Source: Strigamia acuminata
Taxonomy: Eukaryota; Arthropoda; Chilopoda; Geophilomorpha; Linotaeniidae
NCBI GenBank assembly: GCA_949358305.1
Contig: CASHSZ010000054.1
Coordinates: forward strand, 1 to 64,000
DNA length: 64,000 nt
Direction of reading: 5' to 3'
Numbering within the stretch: the stretch's first letter is position 1; the number at the start of each line of letters is the position of its first letter. Below are positions 27,516 through 37,900 of this stretch, one piece after another. The notes beneath the pieces are model-generated. The model was not told the DNA's origin, did not search any database, and saw only the letters and a program-made list of their open reading frames with translations. The position numbers and the translations under genes are program-made.

Positions 27516-28904
27516 TTATGATTCCCATAAACAAAAATTCAAAAACCGGTCAATCATTTGCTGATTCACGCCTCGGACATTTCCTTCAATACACACATTG
27601 TGGGCCTTCAGACAATCAATCTTAAAAATTGCCATCTCTTCCCTCGAAGTGATAAACTTCTTCGCCACAAACACCAACAAATCCAGATTCAAACTGGACT
27701 TAGCGAAATCATGCTCCAAAACACACTTGGATAAAACTCCCCGTACATCCTCCACTCTCAAATCCGCAAACAGCAATCCAATATTGAACACACCTTGACT
27801 ACTGCACGACATCGCTTCAAACATTTCCGCGAACGAGAAATCCACACGGCCCTCGCAGACACGACTTTTAACCGCAGTCGGCACACTCCTCAACAAATCC
27901 GTCAAACAGTCGTTAATCTTACAAACATGCATGCAGTGCACCCAACCGGCCAGTCTAATCATCGAAATGAGCAGACAATAAAGATGATCATCCGAAATTA
28001 AATGCCGAATACGCCTCAAAGTCGGCGCGAAAAGATCCACGAACAAGAAATCGCACAAAAGCGGCAAACAAACCTGCGATCCAAACCCCGAAAACAAAAC
28101 GGCGTCCACTTGCTCTTCGTCCATTTGAGACAGTAGAAAACACATAATGGACGTGCCAAAACCCGCCTGATCTTTAATTATGTGTACAACAAACCGGTTA
28201 AATTTTCCTCCTAACTTTGCGAGTTCTACGACTAATTCGCTCTTTTCGTCGTTCGCCATTAGTGACCAAAAGTATTCGACTCCGCTCTGGTTTCTCCGCT
28301 CCATGCACTGGAAAAACAAGTCGCGCTTATTTTGATATGTCAATTCGCAACAAGTAAATCCAAATGGATGGCCTTTCCAAACATTTATCATTAACCACTT
28401 AAATTCATTGTCGAATTTTGGGCTGTATTTTTCCAACAAGCCGGTGAAATTGCTCCAAAGATACTCGATCTCTTCATGGATGCAATACAAGCAAGCAATG
28501 TCGAATCGTTCTATGGGCGTTAAACTCTGCAATCGGCAAAGACATCTTGCTGAATCGGTCGTGTTTAATCGTCCATGGACTGTCCATTGGGCGCACACAA
28601 TTATGTGTTTGATTAATCCAAACCGGACTTCATCAAACACGTGGTAAAGCAAAGTTGTTATCCATTCATATAATTGGCGTCCAATGTAACGGACCAGTCG
28701 GTGTAAAGCGGGTTTCATGTTGTGAGAAATATTCAAAGTGTCCACTTGGTTGCAAATGTGAATCGTCACTTTGGGCCACAATTCCATAAGCGTGGTGCAG
28801 CCCGAACGGTCGATCGTGCTGTTGCAAACGTTTGCCCATAGAAGTGCTGCAGTTTTGGCGAGGCTTGCGTCCAAAAAACTCGGCACATCCAAGATAAATT
28901 TCAT
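27516..28904 (-). CDS. Orphan 462-aa protein, single exon
   Basis: Uninterrupted frame from an ATG with strong context (CCACCATGA) to a stop at 27516. The protein is mixed helical, rich in Leu, Cys and aromatic residues, with no signal peptide or membrane segment. It has segments such as IERFDIACLYCIHEEIEYLW and VEYFWSLMANDEKSELVVEL that look like loosely repeated helical pairs with an aromatic Trp/Phe pattern. This style recalls large lineage-specific families of ankyrin-like solenoid proteins in arthropods, but no motif proves it. No known function can be given. The lack of introns and intact length argue that it is a real gene. An alternative is a product captured by a transposon. Confidence 0.65.
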   Translation of the reverse strand: MKFILDVPSFLDASLAKTAALLWANVCNSTIDRSGCTTLMELWPKVTIHICNQVDTLNISHNMKPALHRLVRYIGRQLYEWITTLLYHVFDEVRFGLIKHIIVCAQWTVHGRLNTTDSARCLCRLQSLTPIERFDIACLYCIHEEIEYLWSNFTGLLEKYSPKFDNEFKWLMINVWKGHPFGFTCCELTYQNKRDLFFQCMERRNQSGVEYFWSLMANDEKSELVVELAKLGGKFNRFVVHIIKDQAGFGTSIMCFLLSQMDEEQVDAVLFSGFGSQVCLPLLCDFLFVDLFAPTLRRIRHLISDDHLYCLLISMIRLAGWVHCMHVCKINDCLTDLLRSVPTAVKSRVCEGRVDFSFAEMFEAMSCSSQGVFNIGLLFADLRVEDVRGVLSKCVLEHDFAKSSLNLDLLVFVAKKFITSREEMAIFKIDCLKAHNVCIEGNVRGVNQQMIDRFLNFCLWES

Positions 28905-28924
28905 GGTGGAATATCCCTCTGTCT

Positions 28925-28990
28925 TTGTAAGATTTGCCTTAAATATGTGGATACAACGTCACGTTGTTGGAACGTGATAGGTTATCTCTG
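28925..28990 (-). promoter_or_regulatory. Candidate promoter of the orphan gene
   Basis: On the minus strand an ACATATTTAAGG TATA-like box lies about 30-40 bp before the ATG at 28904, preceded by inverted ACGTGACGTTG/CAACGTCACG motifs that resemble a CRE-type site. Confidence 0.3.
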
Positions 28991-29479
28991 GACACCTAAG
29001 TGAATTTCTGCGTCGATTTTTGCATAAAAACAGTGTCTCACACTAAACAATAGTCAATTGTATGCAGCTAAAAGTTAGTTTTTATCACTTATGATTTATT
29101 TTTTCCACTTGCATTATATTTTTAGAGGTATTTACTGCGATATTAACGTATAAAGGACTTTGTCGTTTGTTGGTGCGTTTGCTATCTGTATTGGACAGAG
29201 GAGTTGTCGCATGAATCCGTCAAAAAAACGGAATTAAGAAAATTGAATTTTAGGCCAAAAAAGAAGAAACTTTAGACCAAAATATTCAATTTTAGGCTGA
29301 AAAGTCCAATTCTATTCCAGATTCCAGAAATATACAATTTTTTAAAACAAAAAAATCTAATTCCAGGCCAAAAGATTATGTTGCAATGGGCCGGAAAAAA
29401 AATTTGTCTAGGATCCCACGAATGCTTAATCCGGCCCTGACAGACCTAGATTTTAATATGTATTACGGTACTGTACTTA
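28991..29479. other. AT-rich DNA with degenerate TTTTAGGCCAAAA repeats
   Basis: From 29220 to 29400 the motif AATTTTAGGCC/AATTCTA...AGGCCAAAA recurs about every 35-40 bp in degraded form. No gene. Confidence 0.35.
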
Positions 29480-29770
29480 TTAATATTGTTTTAATAATTG
29501 GTTAGGAAGGGATGATTTGACATGGGTGGGGCGGACTTGCATGAGAATGCAATGGTCGGCGAGTTTGTAAAGAGGAGGTAGGGAGGAGATGGGACGAAAG
29601 TTGGAAGCCAAAGATTTATCACAGCCTTTGTGAATGGGGGTGATGACTGCGTGTTTCCAAATAGTAGGATAGCAGGAGGTGTAAATGATGGAGTTGAAGA
29701 TATTGGCGAGGTGAAGAAGCAAGGTTAAATTAGAAGGACATGTGGTAACTTTAGAAGGACAACTGGTCAC
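29480..29770 (-). pseudogene. Jockey-like LINE reverse transcriptase fragment
   Basis: On the minus strand the frame encodes HLANIFNSIIYTSCYPTIWK, VITPIHKG and FRPISSLPPLYKLADHCIL in order. This is the fingers region of non-LTR (Jockey/RTE-type) reverse transcriptases, with the typical P..WK.A...PI.K and NYRPIS-like blocks. The catalytic F.DD block and endonuclease are missing. A short remnant, no longer functional. Confidence 0.7.
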
Positions 29771-29888
29771 TTTAGAGGGTGAAATGGTAATTTTAAAAGA
29801 ATGGAATTGTTTTCTCGAAAAAGAAGTTAAAGATTTAAAAAAAAATGAAGATGAAGCACTTTATGAAGAACAAGATGTGGACTCAGAT

Positions 29889-30819
29889 TGTAGTGACCCT
29901 AGTGGTCACTAGTGATGGAAATCAGAATAAGTCTGAAAATAAATTAAGTTAGTTTATTTTATTTATGTTACACATTTTTTATATGGCCAGACAAGGAAGT
30001 TTGCCATAGGAGGTGGGAACATGTGGGTGGTTGCCAGGGTAACCAGCCCACTAGCTGTTCCAGACAGGAAATAAGTCCCGGGAGGAGGATTTTCTAGTCA
30101 GTATGAATTCAACTTTTGCCAGAGAACAACCACAAAAACCACCTGAGAAACTTCCAGTATTTTTGTGATTCCTCCAGAAGTTTCATATTCTTGAGTTAAT
30201 CAACTATTAACTTGAGAGCTTTCCTACTGTTGAACCAGTCAACAGCGGGATTTTCCAGTCTTGTCTGACTAAAATAGTCAGATTGGGACATTTCTTGCCT
30301 AGTAGCCATTACTAGTGTGAGATATTTCTTCTTGCCAAGCCACGCTTGCTTGGGTGAGAATTTCTGAGTCGCGACGGACGAGTTGCGAGATTGTGTGATA
30401 GAAGTGTGCGGAATAAGTCCGACTGATCAAGCAATTCATCAGAATTGCGCCGGAGCTTATTCAAGGAGATTGAAACACGGAATTTGTCCGTGACGAACGA
30501 GCGCGACGCCGGGACAAGAAGCGAGACGAGCGTCGTGAGTAAAATCGAAGAAACGACGAGAACGAGCGGTTATCGTCGTAGAAACGTCGGCGAATCAACG
30601 TTTTGCCGTGATTCGAAGCCGATTTTCATTATTTTCTAATTTCATCTTCTTTCATGATTTATTCACTTTATTTCATTGTAATTCCTAAAAGTTATTCTAA
30701 GTCAGAATAAAGATATTGAGTTATTTAAGGATATTAATTTTATTGATAAGTCTAGTCTTAGCATTAATAAGTCTAATAAGTCTACTAACAATTCTTAGTA
30801 ATATTCCTGGCTCATTACA
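29889..30819 (+). repeat. Candidate 5' LTR of element 2
   Basis: Starts TGTAGTGACC within a near-palindrome (AGTGACC...GGTCACT) and ends CTCATTACA, two bases before TGGGGGCCTG, which could be a primer binding site. There is no second copy in the window, so the limits are inferred from these signals only. Confidence 0.45.
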
Positions 30820-30820
30820 C

Positions 30821-30838
30821 TTGGGGGCCTGTTTATTT
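30821..30838 (+). other. Possible primer binding site of element 2
   Basis: TTGGGGGCCTG lies just past the putative LTR end. Its TGGGGGC start resembles tRNA-Pro type sites, with weak fit beyond that. Confidence 0.35.
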
Positions 30839-30940
30839 GAACCTTAACAACTATCTTCAGTTGAGGGACCACCGTTTTGTCTTTTAAAATTAGTTAGATA
30901 GCTTTGCTGTTTCTTTCTTCTCTATTCTGTGTGATAAATA

Positions 30941-32608
30941 ATGTCTTTGCCACAAGAATCAACGAGAGGGAGAGGGAAAGGACGGGGAGTTCGTACGAGA
31001 GGCGGAGCGGCCGGAGGACCGACGAATCACGATTCCGAGACGTCTTCCAGCCCGGAAAGCGATCCGGAGCAACGTCGCCTGACCAGTCAAGATTTTTGGC
31101 TGGAAACGATGGCCGATAGTCAAGGGAAAAAGCCCTGTGTCAACTCTTCAGTCGACGAGACACCGCCTAGCGTACCATCAACCCCAAGCAGTAGGATTGA
31201 CTTGACAAACATGACATTAGATCAAGTGATAGCCGTCGCTCAAGAAAGAGGGAAATTGGTGAAACGTTACCATGCTGCAGCCAAAAAGCGGGCACAGGAT
31301 GATGCTGAAACCTCGGGAGAAAATTCCCCAACGCGACACAAATTGTCAAGAGTACGTCAACGAATCGCCGATCTGATGCAAGAAAATGCCGATAGCCTAG
31401 CGGAGCGACAACGTCAATATGCGGAAGGCGTCTCACTTTCCGATGAGGACGTTGCAAAAATAACAACGGCGATGAGAGATCGAACCCACCGTCTGCAACA
31501 ATTCCACGTGGAAGAGTTCGAGATGGTGAAACGTCTTAAATTGGAGGAAAAGCATGCACGCGAGGCCAAATTCGAGGCAGAATTAGCCAAACAGGCGACG
31601 GAAGACGTAATCCGCACCAAAAAGGACCAATTGGACGCAGAAATCCGCGCCAGAAAAGATCAACTAGACGCAGAAATCCGAGCGGAAAAAGACAAAATAG
31701 AAGCTGAAAGAATCCGCCTTGCAACGGAGAAACAGGAATTACGTGAAAGACGTAAGGCGCACGAATTAGCTACGCGAGACGCAATACGTGCTGAAAATCA
31801 ACGTGTTGAGATGGAGAAAATACGTTTGGCGAACGAGTATCGCGAATTGCACGAAAAACGAGTGGCGGAGGAAGCTGCTGATCGAGACGCCATCAACGCC
31901 GAACGGCGGGAAATTGAGACGGAAAAAGTCCGTTTGGAAACCGAACGACAGGAGTTGCTGGCAAAGCAAAAAGCGATGGACTCATCGGAAAATAGGGAGA
32001 TTCATTTTCTTCGACAAAGCGCTCTTGAAGCACAGGAGGCTGCGGAAAAAGTCCGCCAGAAGAACGAAGAACTTAAATATCTTGCACAATGTCGATATCA
32101 GGTACCAAAAGAATTCCAACCTCAGCAACATGAAATGGTAGATTTGTCACCCGAATCTTCCAGGAACCCTTTAAAAAGAAGAGGTGATGTGGATGAAAGA
32201 AAAGATGTCAAAAGAGCGTCAGTATCACCAGCAAAAAACCCAGAGGTATTAGACATGATAGACCAAAGGAATCGTCAACGTGCAGGAGATCAGTCAACGG
32301 GGCCAAGTAAAAGGCAAGGTGCAGTAACTGGAATTGATCCAGCAGATCCCCAGAAATGGGATAAAGCGCCCAAAAAAATGGATTCCAATGATAGAGATCG
32401 CCAAACACCAATGGAAACTGAAAATAGAACTCATATGTCAAAAGGTGCTAGTAGGGGAAAAGCTTTGGGAGATTACCTGGAAGAACCCCGAGATGACGAT
32501 GAACCATGTTACCGAAGGTCGTATACTTTCATGGAAGCAGTCGAGCAGGTGGCGGTAGCAAATGAACGTTACGAGCGACAGAAACAGGAAGATCTTAAAA
32601 AACGTTAA
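30941..32608 (+). CDS. ORF1 of element 2: RGG N-terminus and long coiled coil
   Basis: 555 aa. The start has Arg-Gly repeats (RGRGKGRGVRTRGG) like RNA-binding proteins. Residues about 185-385 are a long charged coiled coil with internal repeats (KDQLDAEIRARKDQLDAEIR and so on). It ends at TAA 32606-32608. The same frame continues open beyond this stop into gag, so ORF1 may be the N-terminal part of gag, separated by one stop that is either a mutation or a readthrough site. Such a protein could multimerise and bind RNA in particles. Confidence 0.6.
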   Translation: MSLPQESTRGRGKGRGVRTRGGAAGGPTNHDSETSSSPESDPEQRRLTSQDFWLETMADSQGKKPCVNSSVDETPPSVPSTPSSRIDLTNMTLDQVIAVAQERGKLVKRYHAAAKKRAQDDAETSGENSPTRHKLSRVRQRIADLMQENADSLAERQRQYAEGVSLSDEDVAKITTAMRDRTHRLQQFHVEEFEMVKRLKLEEKHAREAKFEAELAKQATEDVIRTKKDQLDAEIRARKDQLDAEIRAEKDKIEAERIRLATEKQELRERRKAHELATRDAIRAENQRVEMEKIRLANEYRELHEKRVAEEAADRDAINAERREIETEKVRLETERQELLAKQKAMDSSENREIHFLRQSALEAQEAAEKVRQKNEELKYLAQCRYQVPKEFQPQQHEMVDLSPESSRNPLKRRGDVDERKDVKRASVSPAKNPEVLDMIDQRNRQRAGDQSTGPSKRQGAVTGIDPADPQKWDKAPKKMDSNDRDRQTPMETENRTHMSKGASRGKALGDYLEEPRDDDEPCYRRSYTFMEAVEQVAVANERYERQKQEDLKKR

Positions 32609-34945
32609 AGTGAAACAAGTCACTCTACAACGGAGGATGTTGATGAACGAAAAAAGATTCAAAAGAATCAAGTGGATAGTCAAGGCGAAACGAGTCGCAA
32701 AGGTGAAAAACATTTTTCGCAACATGACCAAGAAGTTCCGGAACGCGACAAAATCGTGGTCAAGATGCAACCACTGGACAAGACGGTCATACAAAAATCA
32801 AAGATTATAACGACTATCTACAGGGTAAATATTCTCAACATCCAGACGAAAATTACACCAGTAGACCTCACCCACAAGCGGAAGCTCAGTTGGGAGATAA
32901 TTCACGACTACAAGATGGAGCGAATCGACATGAAAACATTCGCCCACCAAACGAAGATAGATCGAATTTACGAAATGAGCCGTATTATTATCAAGGTATT
33001 CATCGTCAAGGCAATGTGCAATTCCGAGGTGATACACATCTACAGAGAGAGTCTGAACCCCAAATTGGATCACAGCGCCAGATTGAGTATGAATCGATGG
33101 AACAAAAGTCTTCAAATCGAAATGAGTCGAACCAACCAGAAGGAACACAAAACCCTTCCGACTTTAGTCGACAAGAAAGACAGCATTCCAGAGATAGAGG
33201 GAGTTACTGGTACGAAAATTATTCACAGAGGGGACCTCATCGAGAACGGGAGTATAGCCAGCATAGAGAATATGGTGCAACAGGGCAAGGTTTTCCAAAC
33301 CAAGAAGATTCACGTCACCAAAGAGATTCAAGCTATTCAAGAGAATCTCATAGACAGGAGGAAGATCGATCAAGTCGAGAACGTCCTCCAAGAAATGAAT
33401 CACGAAATAGCGACAATCAATGGAGAGGCGATTCCTACAGAGAAGGAAGGCGATCTCGCTCAAGTCCACCACCATCACGACAATATGAAAGCGAGCGTGA
33501 TCAAAAATACTCCGACTCCGATCGATTTCTTCTCGAGATCTCGAGAAGATAGATACGGAAGAGAACAGTCTCACTCGGATAATAGAGATCCGCCTCCAGT
33601 GAATCCAAATGCATTACCCAGAAGTACGGCAGAATTAGAAGACATTATTTCCAGGCAAATCGACTCACGATTATCACAAATTCCATCAAAATCTCAGGAA
33701 ATGGAGGAAGTGCTGAGGAAGCTAATTCGAAAGTATTGTTCGAGTAATTGGACCCACCACTACTGCCAACAACACCAAATTAAATGGGATCGGATCACAC
33801 CAGATATGTTCGATGGAGGTTGGCAAGCAGGGACTCAATTTCTAGATGAAGTGATGCATCTAGTCACAAGTTACGAAATGGACCCAGATGTAACTTTAAA
33901 GAAGTTAATTCCAAAAATGTTGGTTGGTGGAGCAATAAATTGGTTCCGAAAAAATCGATTTACACACTGGGACGAATTTGTGAAGGCATTTATGAAAGAA
34001 TACGCAGAATCCAACGCCATGATGATAAAATACTGGGATAATCATAAACAGATGTTGGGAGAAGATATTCGCACGTATTTAAGACGTACAGAAGATTTGA
34101 TTGCCCAGCTCCCTTATCACATTAGTGATTTTGATGAAGATAGAAAATTCAGGAATGGCCTGACACCTTTTTCAGAAAAGGTACTGCGAATGGTGGATGC
34201 ACCAATGGCCAGCTCTTTCGATAAATTATCACAATTTATAAGAAATCATCAGATGTATATCGACGACAGATACGCATCAGACATCCCAATAGAAGAGCAA
34301 AGAGCGCGGGATGAAAGGCAGCGATATCAATCAGATTACACCAGAGCAGGTGCCAAAATGATGCGACCTCGTTCACAGTTTCTACTATCTCGAGAAGAAT
34401 TGCCTATCAAAAAACAAGAAAGTGGACCTTCACCTTATCCACAACCTCGGATGCCCACACGACCGGCAATTAAGTGGATTCAAGAGTCAAACGAGAGTAG
34501 TGAGACTCAAGAGGACCAGATAATGTTAGCTGATTATACTGAAGAAGAAGTTAACACACTGATGGATGCGGCGGGCGTATGGTTTACGCGCAATAACCCT
34601 GCAATATCAAGATATAAACCTCAAATGCAAGGAAAAGCGCCTTATCCAATGGTCTCGCCGCAACAAACAGGAATTTCGTCCTCAAAACCTTTTACGGTGG
34701 ATTTCAAACCAAAGGTCAGTACGGAAAAAACTGACCAGACTGCAGTTGATGGCAATGAGGCCACGCAGGCAAAGCTAACACCTGATAACGCCCCGTGCCA
34801 TAACTGTGGACAGCTGGGGCATTGGGTACGGCAGTGTCCAAAACCAAAAAGAATGCTCTCCCCAGAAGAGATGAAACAGCTAGTTGACGCTTTATCCGAA
34901 AGTATTCAAAAAAACTTGAACGCGCGGGCTCAGGAAAAACAGTAG
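32609..34945 (+). CDS. gag: Gag of element 2 with apparent frame changes
   Basis: From about 33530 to 34945 the frame encodes a retrotransposon-gag capsid (FDGGWQAGTQFLDEVMHLVT, WFRKNRFTHWDEFVKAFMKE) and a CCHC zinc knuckle (34796-34837: C-x2-C-x4-H-x4-C), which binds genomic RNA. Between about 32780 and 33530 the same frame stays open, but a second frame (+1-coordinate register, 32890-33552) looks far more protein-like: a hydrophilic Arg/Ser/Gln/Glu-rich stretch (for example REYSQHREYGATG) ending in a stop. Two compensating indels, or genuine dual coding, would explain this. Gag ends at TAG 34943-34945. Confidence 0.65.
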   Translation, partial: SETSHSTTEDVDERKKIQKNQVDSQGETSRKGEKHFSQHDQEVPERDKIVVKMQPLDKTVIQKSKIITTIYRVNILNIQTKITPVDLTHKRKLSWEIIHDYKMERIDMKTFAHQTKIDRIYEMSRIIIKVFIVKAMCNSEVIHIYRESLNPKLDHSARLSMNRWNKSLQIEMSRTNQKEHKTLPTLVDKKDSIPEIEGVTGTKIIHRGDLIENGSIASIENMVQQGKVFQTKKIHVTKEIQAIQENLIDRRKIDQVENVLQEMNHEIATINGEAIPTEKEGDLAQVHHHHDNMKASVIKNTPTPIDFFSRSREDRYGREQSHSDNRDPPPVNPNALPRSTAELEDIISRQIDSRLSQIPSKSQEMEEVLRKLIRKYCSSNWTHHYCQQHQIKWDRITPDMFDGGWQAGTQFLDEVMHLVTSYEMDPDVTLKKLIPKMLVGGAINWFRKNRFTHWDEFVKAFMKEYAESNAMMIKYWDNHKQMLGEDIRTYLRRTEDLIAQLPYHISDFDEDRKFRNGLTPFSEKVLRMVDAPMASSFDKLSQFIRNHQMYIDDRYASDIPIEEQRARDERQRYQSDYTRAGAKMMRPRSQFLLSREELPIKKQESGPSPYPQPRMPTRPAIKWIQESNESSETQEDQIMLADYTEEEVNTLMDAAGVWFTRNNPAISRYKPQMQGKAPYPMVSPQQTGISSSKPFTVDFKPKVSTEKTDQTAVDGNEATQAKLTPDNAPCHNCGQLGHWVRQCPKPKRMLSPEEMKQLVDALSESIQKNLNARAQEKQ
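34909..34915 (+). promoter_or_regulatory. AAAAAAC -1 ribosomal frameshift site (gag-pol)
   Basis: The gag codons CAA AAA AAC give A_AAA_AAC, a classic slippery heptamer, 27 bases before the gag stop. From base 34915 the -1 frame is open without interruption into pol. The DNA just after it (CGCGCGGGCTCAGG) is GC-rich and could form a stimulatory stem, untested. Confidence 0.75.
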
Positions 34946-37900
34946 AGCTCGCGCCATCAAAAAAATCGGAAAATTCGCAATTAGCCCAACCAACAAACGA
35001 CACCGCAACAGAAACTACAGACAATTCGGATAAACCTCAAGAAATCCAAGCATCAGTAGAAGTTCCTTTGGAAATACAGATTATCAAAGATCCCAAGAGT
35101 GGAGACTATATACCGGCAGAGGTAACTGGGAAACCACGCAAAACAATTGGAACAATGAAAGATGGCAAAGGGACAGTAGTTTTTGACATGAAAAATGGAG
35201 AAGTCATTGGAATAAGGATTCCATCATCAGAATCAAAAGATGGCCCAAAACCAGAAATAGCTGGAACTTCAACAAATTTGGATGTTCAAAAGGAAGTAAG
35301 AAATTCGAATAAATCGAAATTTCATATGGAACTTACGCCATCAAGCGCGATAGGTACGATGAAAGATCGAGGCGACATGATTTGTGACATGGAATGGGGT
35401 CAAGTTGTTGGAATGAGGTTCCCACCATTGGAATTGGAGAATTACCCAAAAATGAAAGAGATTTACGAAGTAAATGGATCCTACTTCGCACCGGAAGTAG
35501 CTAAAGCTTTGGAAAACATCGAGTTGGTAGAGGAAAACGAAGCGACCATTTTTTGGGCAAAGGTAAAAGAGACCTATGAGAATTCCCCAACTGATGCAGC
35601 ATGGATGATGAATACACCGACGACACCAGTGGACTGGGACACATTATTAAAAGAGCTAACAACTCTGGAACCAGAAGGTCCAAGAACAAGGATTTTCAAA
35701 ATACTGCTTCTAGAGGAAGACGTCCTGGAAGGGATGACCACGATCAACATTCTTACAGAACAGGGGTCGATTGCCGGAATGCTCGATTCGGGAGCCAACC
35801 GCAGTTGTATTTCGTGGCCATTAATACAGGCCATGGGTCTGGAGACAGAAATACTTAAAACAGGACCGAATATGGCTGTGCTGACCGCCGACAAGAGAGT
35901 GCAACCCATTGGCACGATAAGAATGATGATCCGGTGGACGCATGGTATGATGATGCAAAATTTCCTCGTATTGCCGCATGATATAAAATTTATGCTAATT
36001 GGCAACGATGCGATGAAAAGAATGAAGATTCAGCCGAATCCATTAAATGGCAAATGGAATTTTATTTCAACCATTGACGTGCCGCAGCCATATATGCCTC
36101 AGTATGTTCTTGAAAAATATGAACAGAAAAAGGAGGAACCCGCATCGCTAAGGAAGACATTCCGACAAGAAAGTAGTTTTTGCGCATTCGAAGCGAGATT
36201 GAAGGTTGGAAATGGAGTCCACGATATGATCGAAGAAGCCAAATTGAGTTTATCGGAAGCAGCACAATTGGAACACGTACTAAAAAAATACGAGAAGATC
36301 CTTAGCAAACTTCCTGGTAAAACACACGTGCTTCAGCACACGATTGATTTAGATACGGATAAACCGATCCGTGTGCCGTTCAAATCATGGAACCCGCAGA
36401 AACGAGAAATTTTAAGGACGCTTTGTCAAGAGATGATCGATAAGGGCTATGTATCGGTTGCGGAAGGAGATTACGCAACACGGATTGTACTGGTAATGAG
36501 ACCAGGTTCAGAACCACGCCTTTGTATTGATTACAGAGCGTTAAATGAACATACTTTATACGACCCGCCCCAGATGCCAACTATTACGGAAATCCTAAGA
36601 GAGTTAGGCGAGTTCCAGTGGGTATCAACCATCGATTTAACAAAGGGTTATTGGCAGATAGACCTCAGACCGGAAGATCGTCCGAAAACAGCCTTTTGGA
36701 GCCCGATGGGCAGACTCATGTTTAACGTGATGCCATTTGGGCTGGTGAACGCACCAACGACTTTCCAAAGGCTCATCGAAAAAGTATTAGGGGAAGCGTT
36801 CCAAAAATATGCTTGGGCCTATTTGGATGATATCGTAATTGTATCCAAGACTTATGACGAGCATATGAAACATTTGGACTCAGTTCTAGGAAAGTTGGAG
36901 CGAGCAGGACTACACGTGAATCCCACCAAGTCAAAATTCTGTAGGAAGGAGCTTAAGTTTTTGGGTTATAAACTCAGAATTGATGGACTAAACGTCGACC
37001 CCGCAAAAGTGGCGGCCATAGAGGAATTTCCGTCGCCGACAAACCTAACGGAACTTCAAAGGTTCCTCGGAATGGTGAATTTTTTTCACCGCCTACTGAA
37101 AGACTTGGCGACAGTGATAGATCCGCTGCGCCCTCTCCTGCGGAAGGGCATCGAGTTTAAATGGACGGACGAGCATCAAGCCGCCTTTGAACAAATTAAA
37201 CAGATGTTAATAGATGCTAAAACGATGAAACTACCGAACTTGGACGAGCCATTCATCGTGAGAACCGACGCCAGCAAGAAGGGCCTGGGAGCAGCGCTAA
37301 TGCAGATGAAGAAAGTTGACGGAGAAATGATAGAAGCGCCCTGTGTTTACATCAGTCGATGCTTGCAACAGGCGGAACTCAACTATAGTGCTACAGACCT
37401 CGAATGCTTGGCGGTAATCTGGGCGTTAAGGAAATTCAGGCCTTACTTGGAATTCACAAGTTTCATCGTCCAGACGGACCACGAGGCTTTGAAATGGTTG
37501 ATGCGACTGGAAGAGCCAGCAGGCCGTCTCGCCCGCTGGCAGATGGAACTTATGTCGTATAATTTCAAGATTCATTATCTGAAGGGCACAGCCAACACGT
37601 TAGCTGATGCGTTATCAAGAGCGCCAATCCAGATAATTTGCGATGAAGAAGATACTGGTGAAGCGGACGGAGACCTTAGATATTGCCCAACAGAACCACG
37701 CAAATGGGTGGTGGGGAACTGGAACCAGCTCCCAAGACCGTTGGAGGTGGATGAGCAAGTTGCCTCATATTGGTGTCAGGTTTACGACTCGCTCAGTGAA
37801 AAGACGGAAATAAGTCCGGAGAAGAAAGAATGGCAATACATGCCAACGTCGACAAATGACATGGCCACAGCTTTCATTGCCAGAGTCACGGAGCAGGCCA

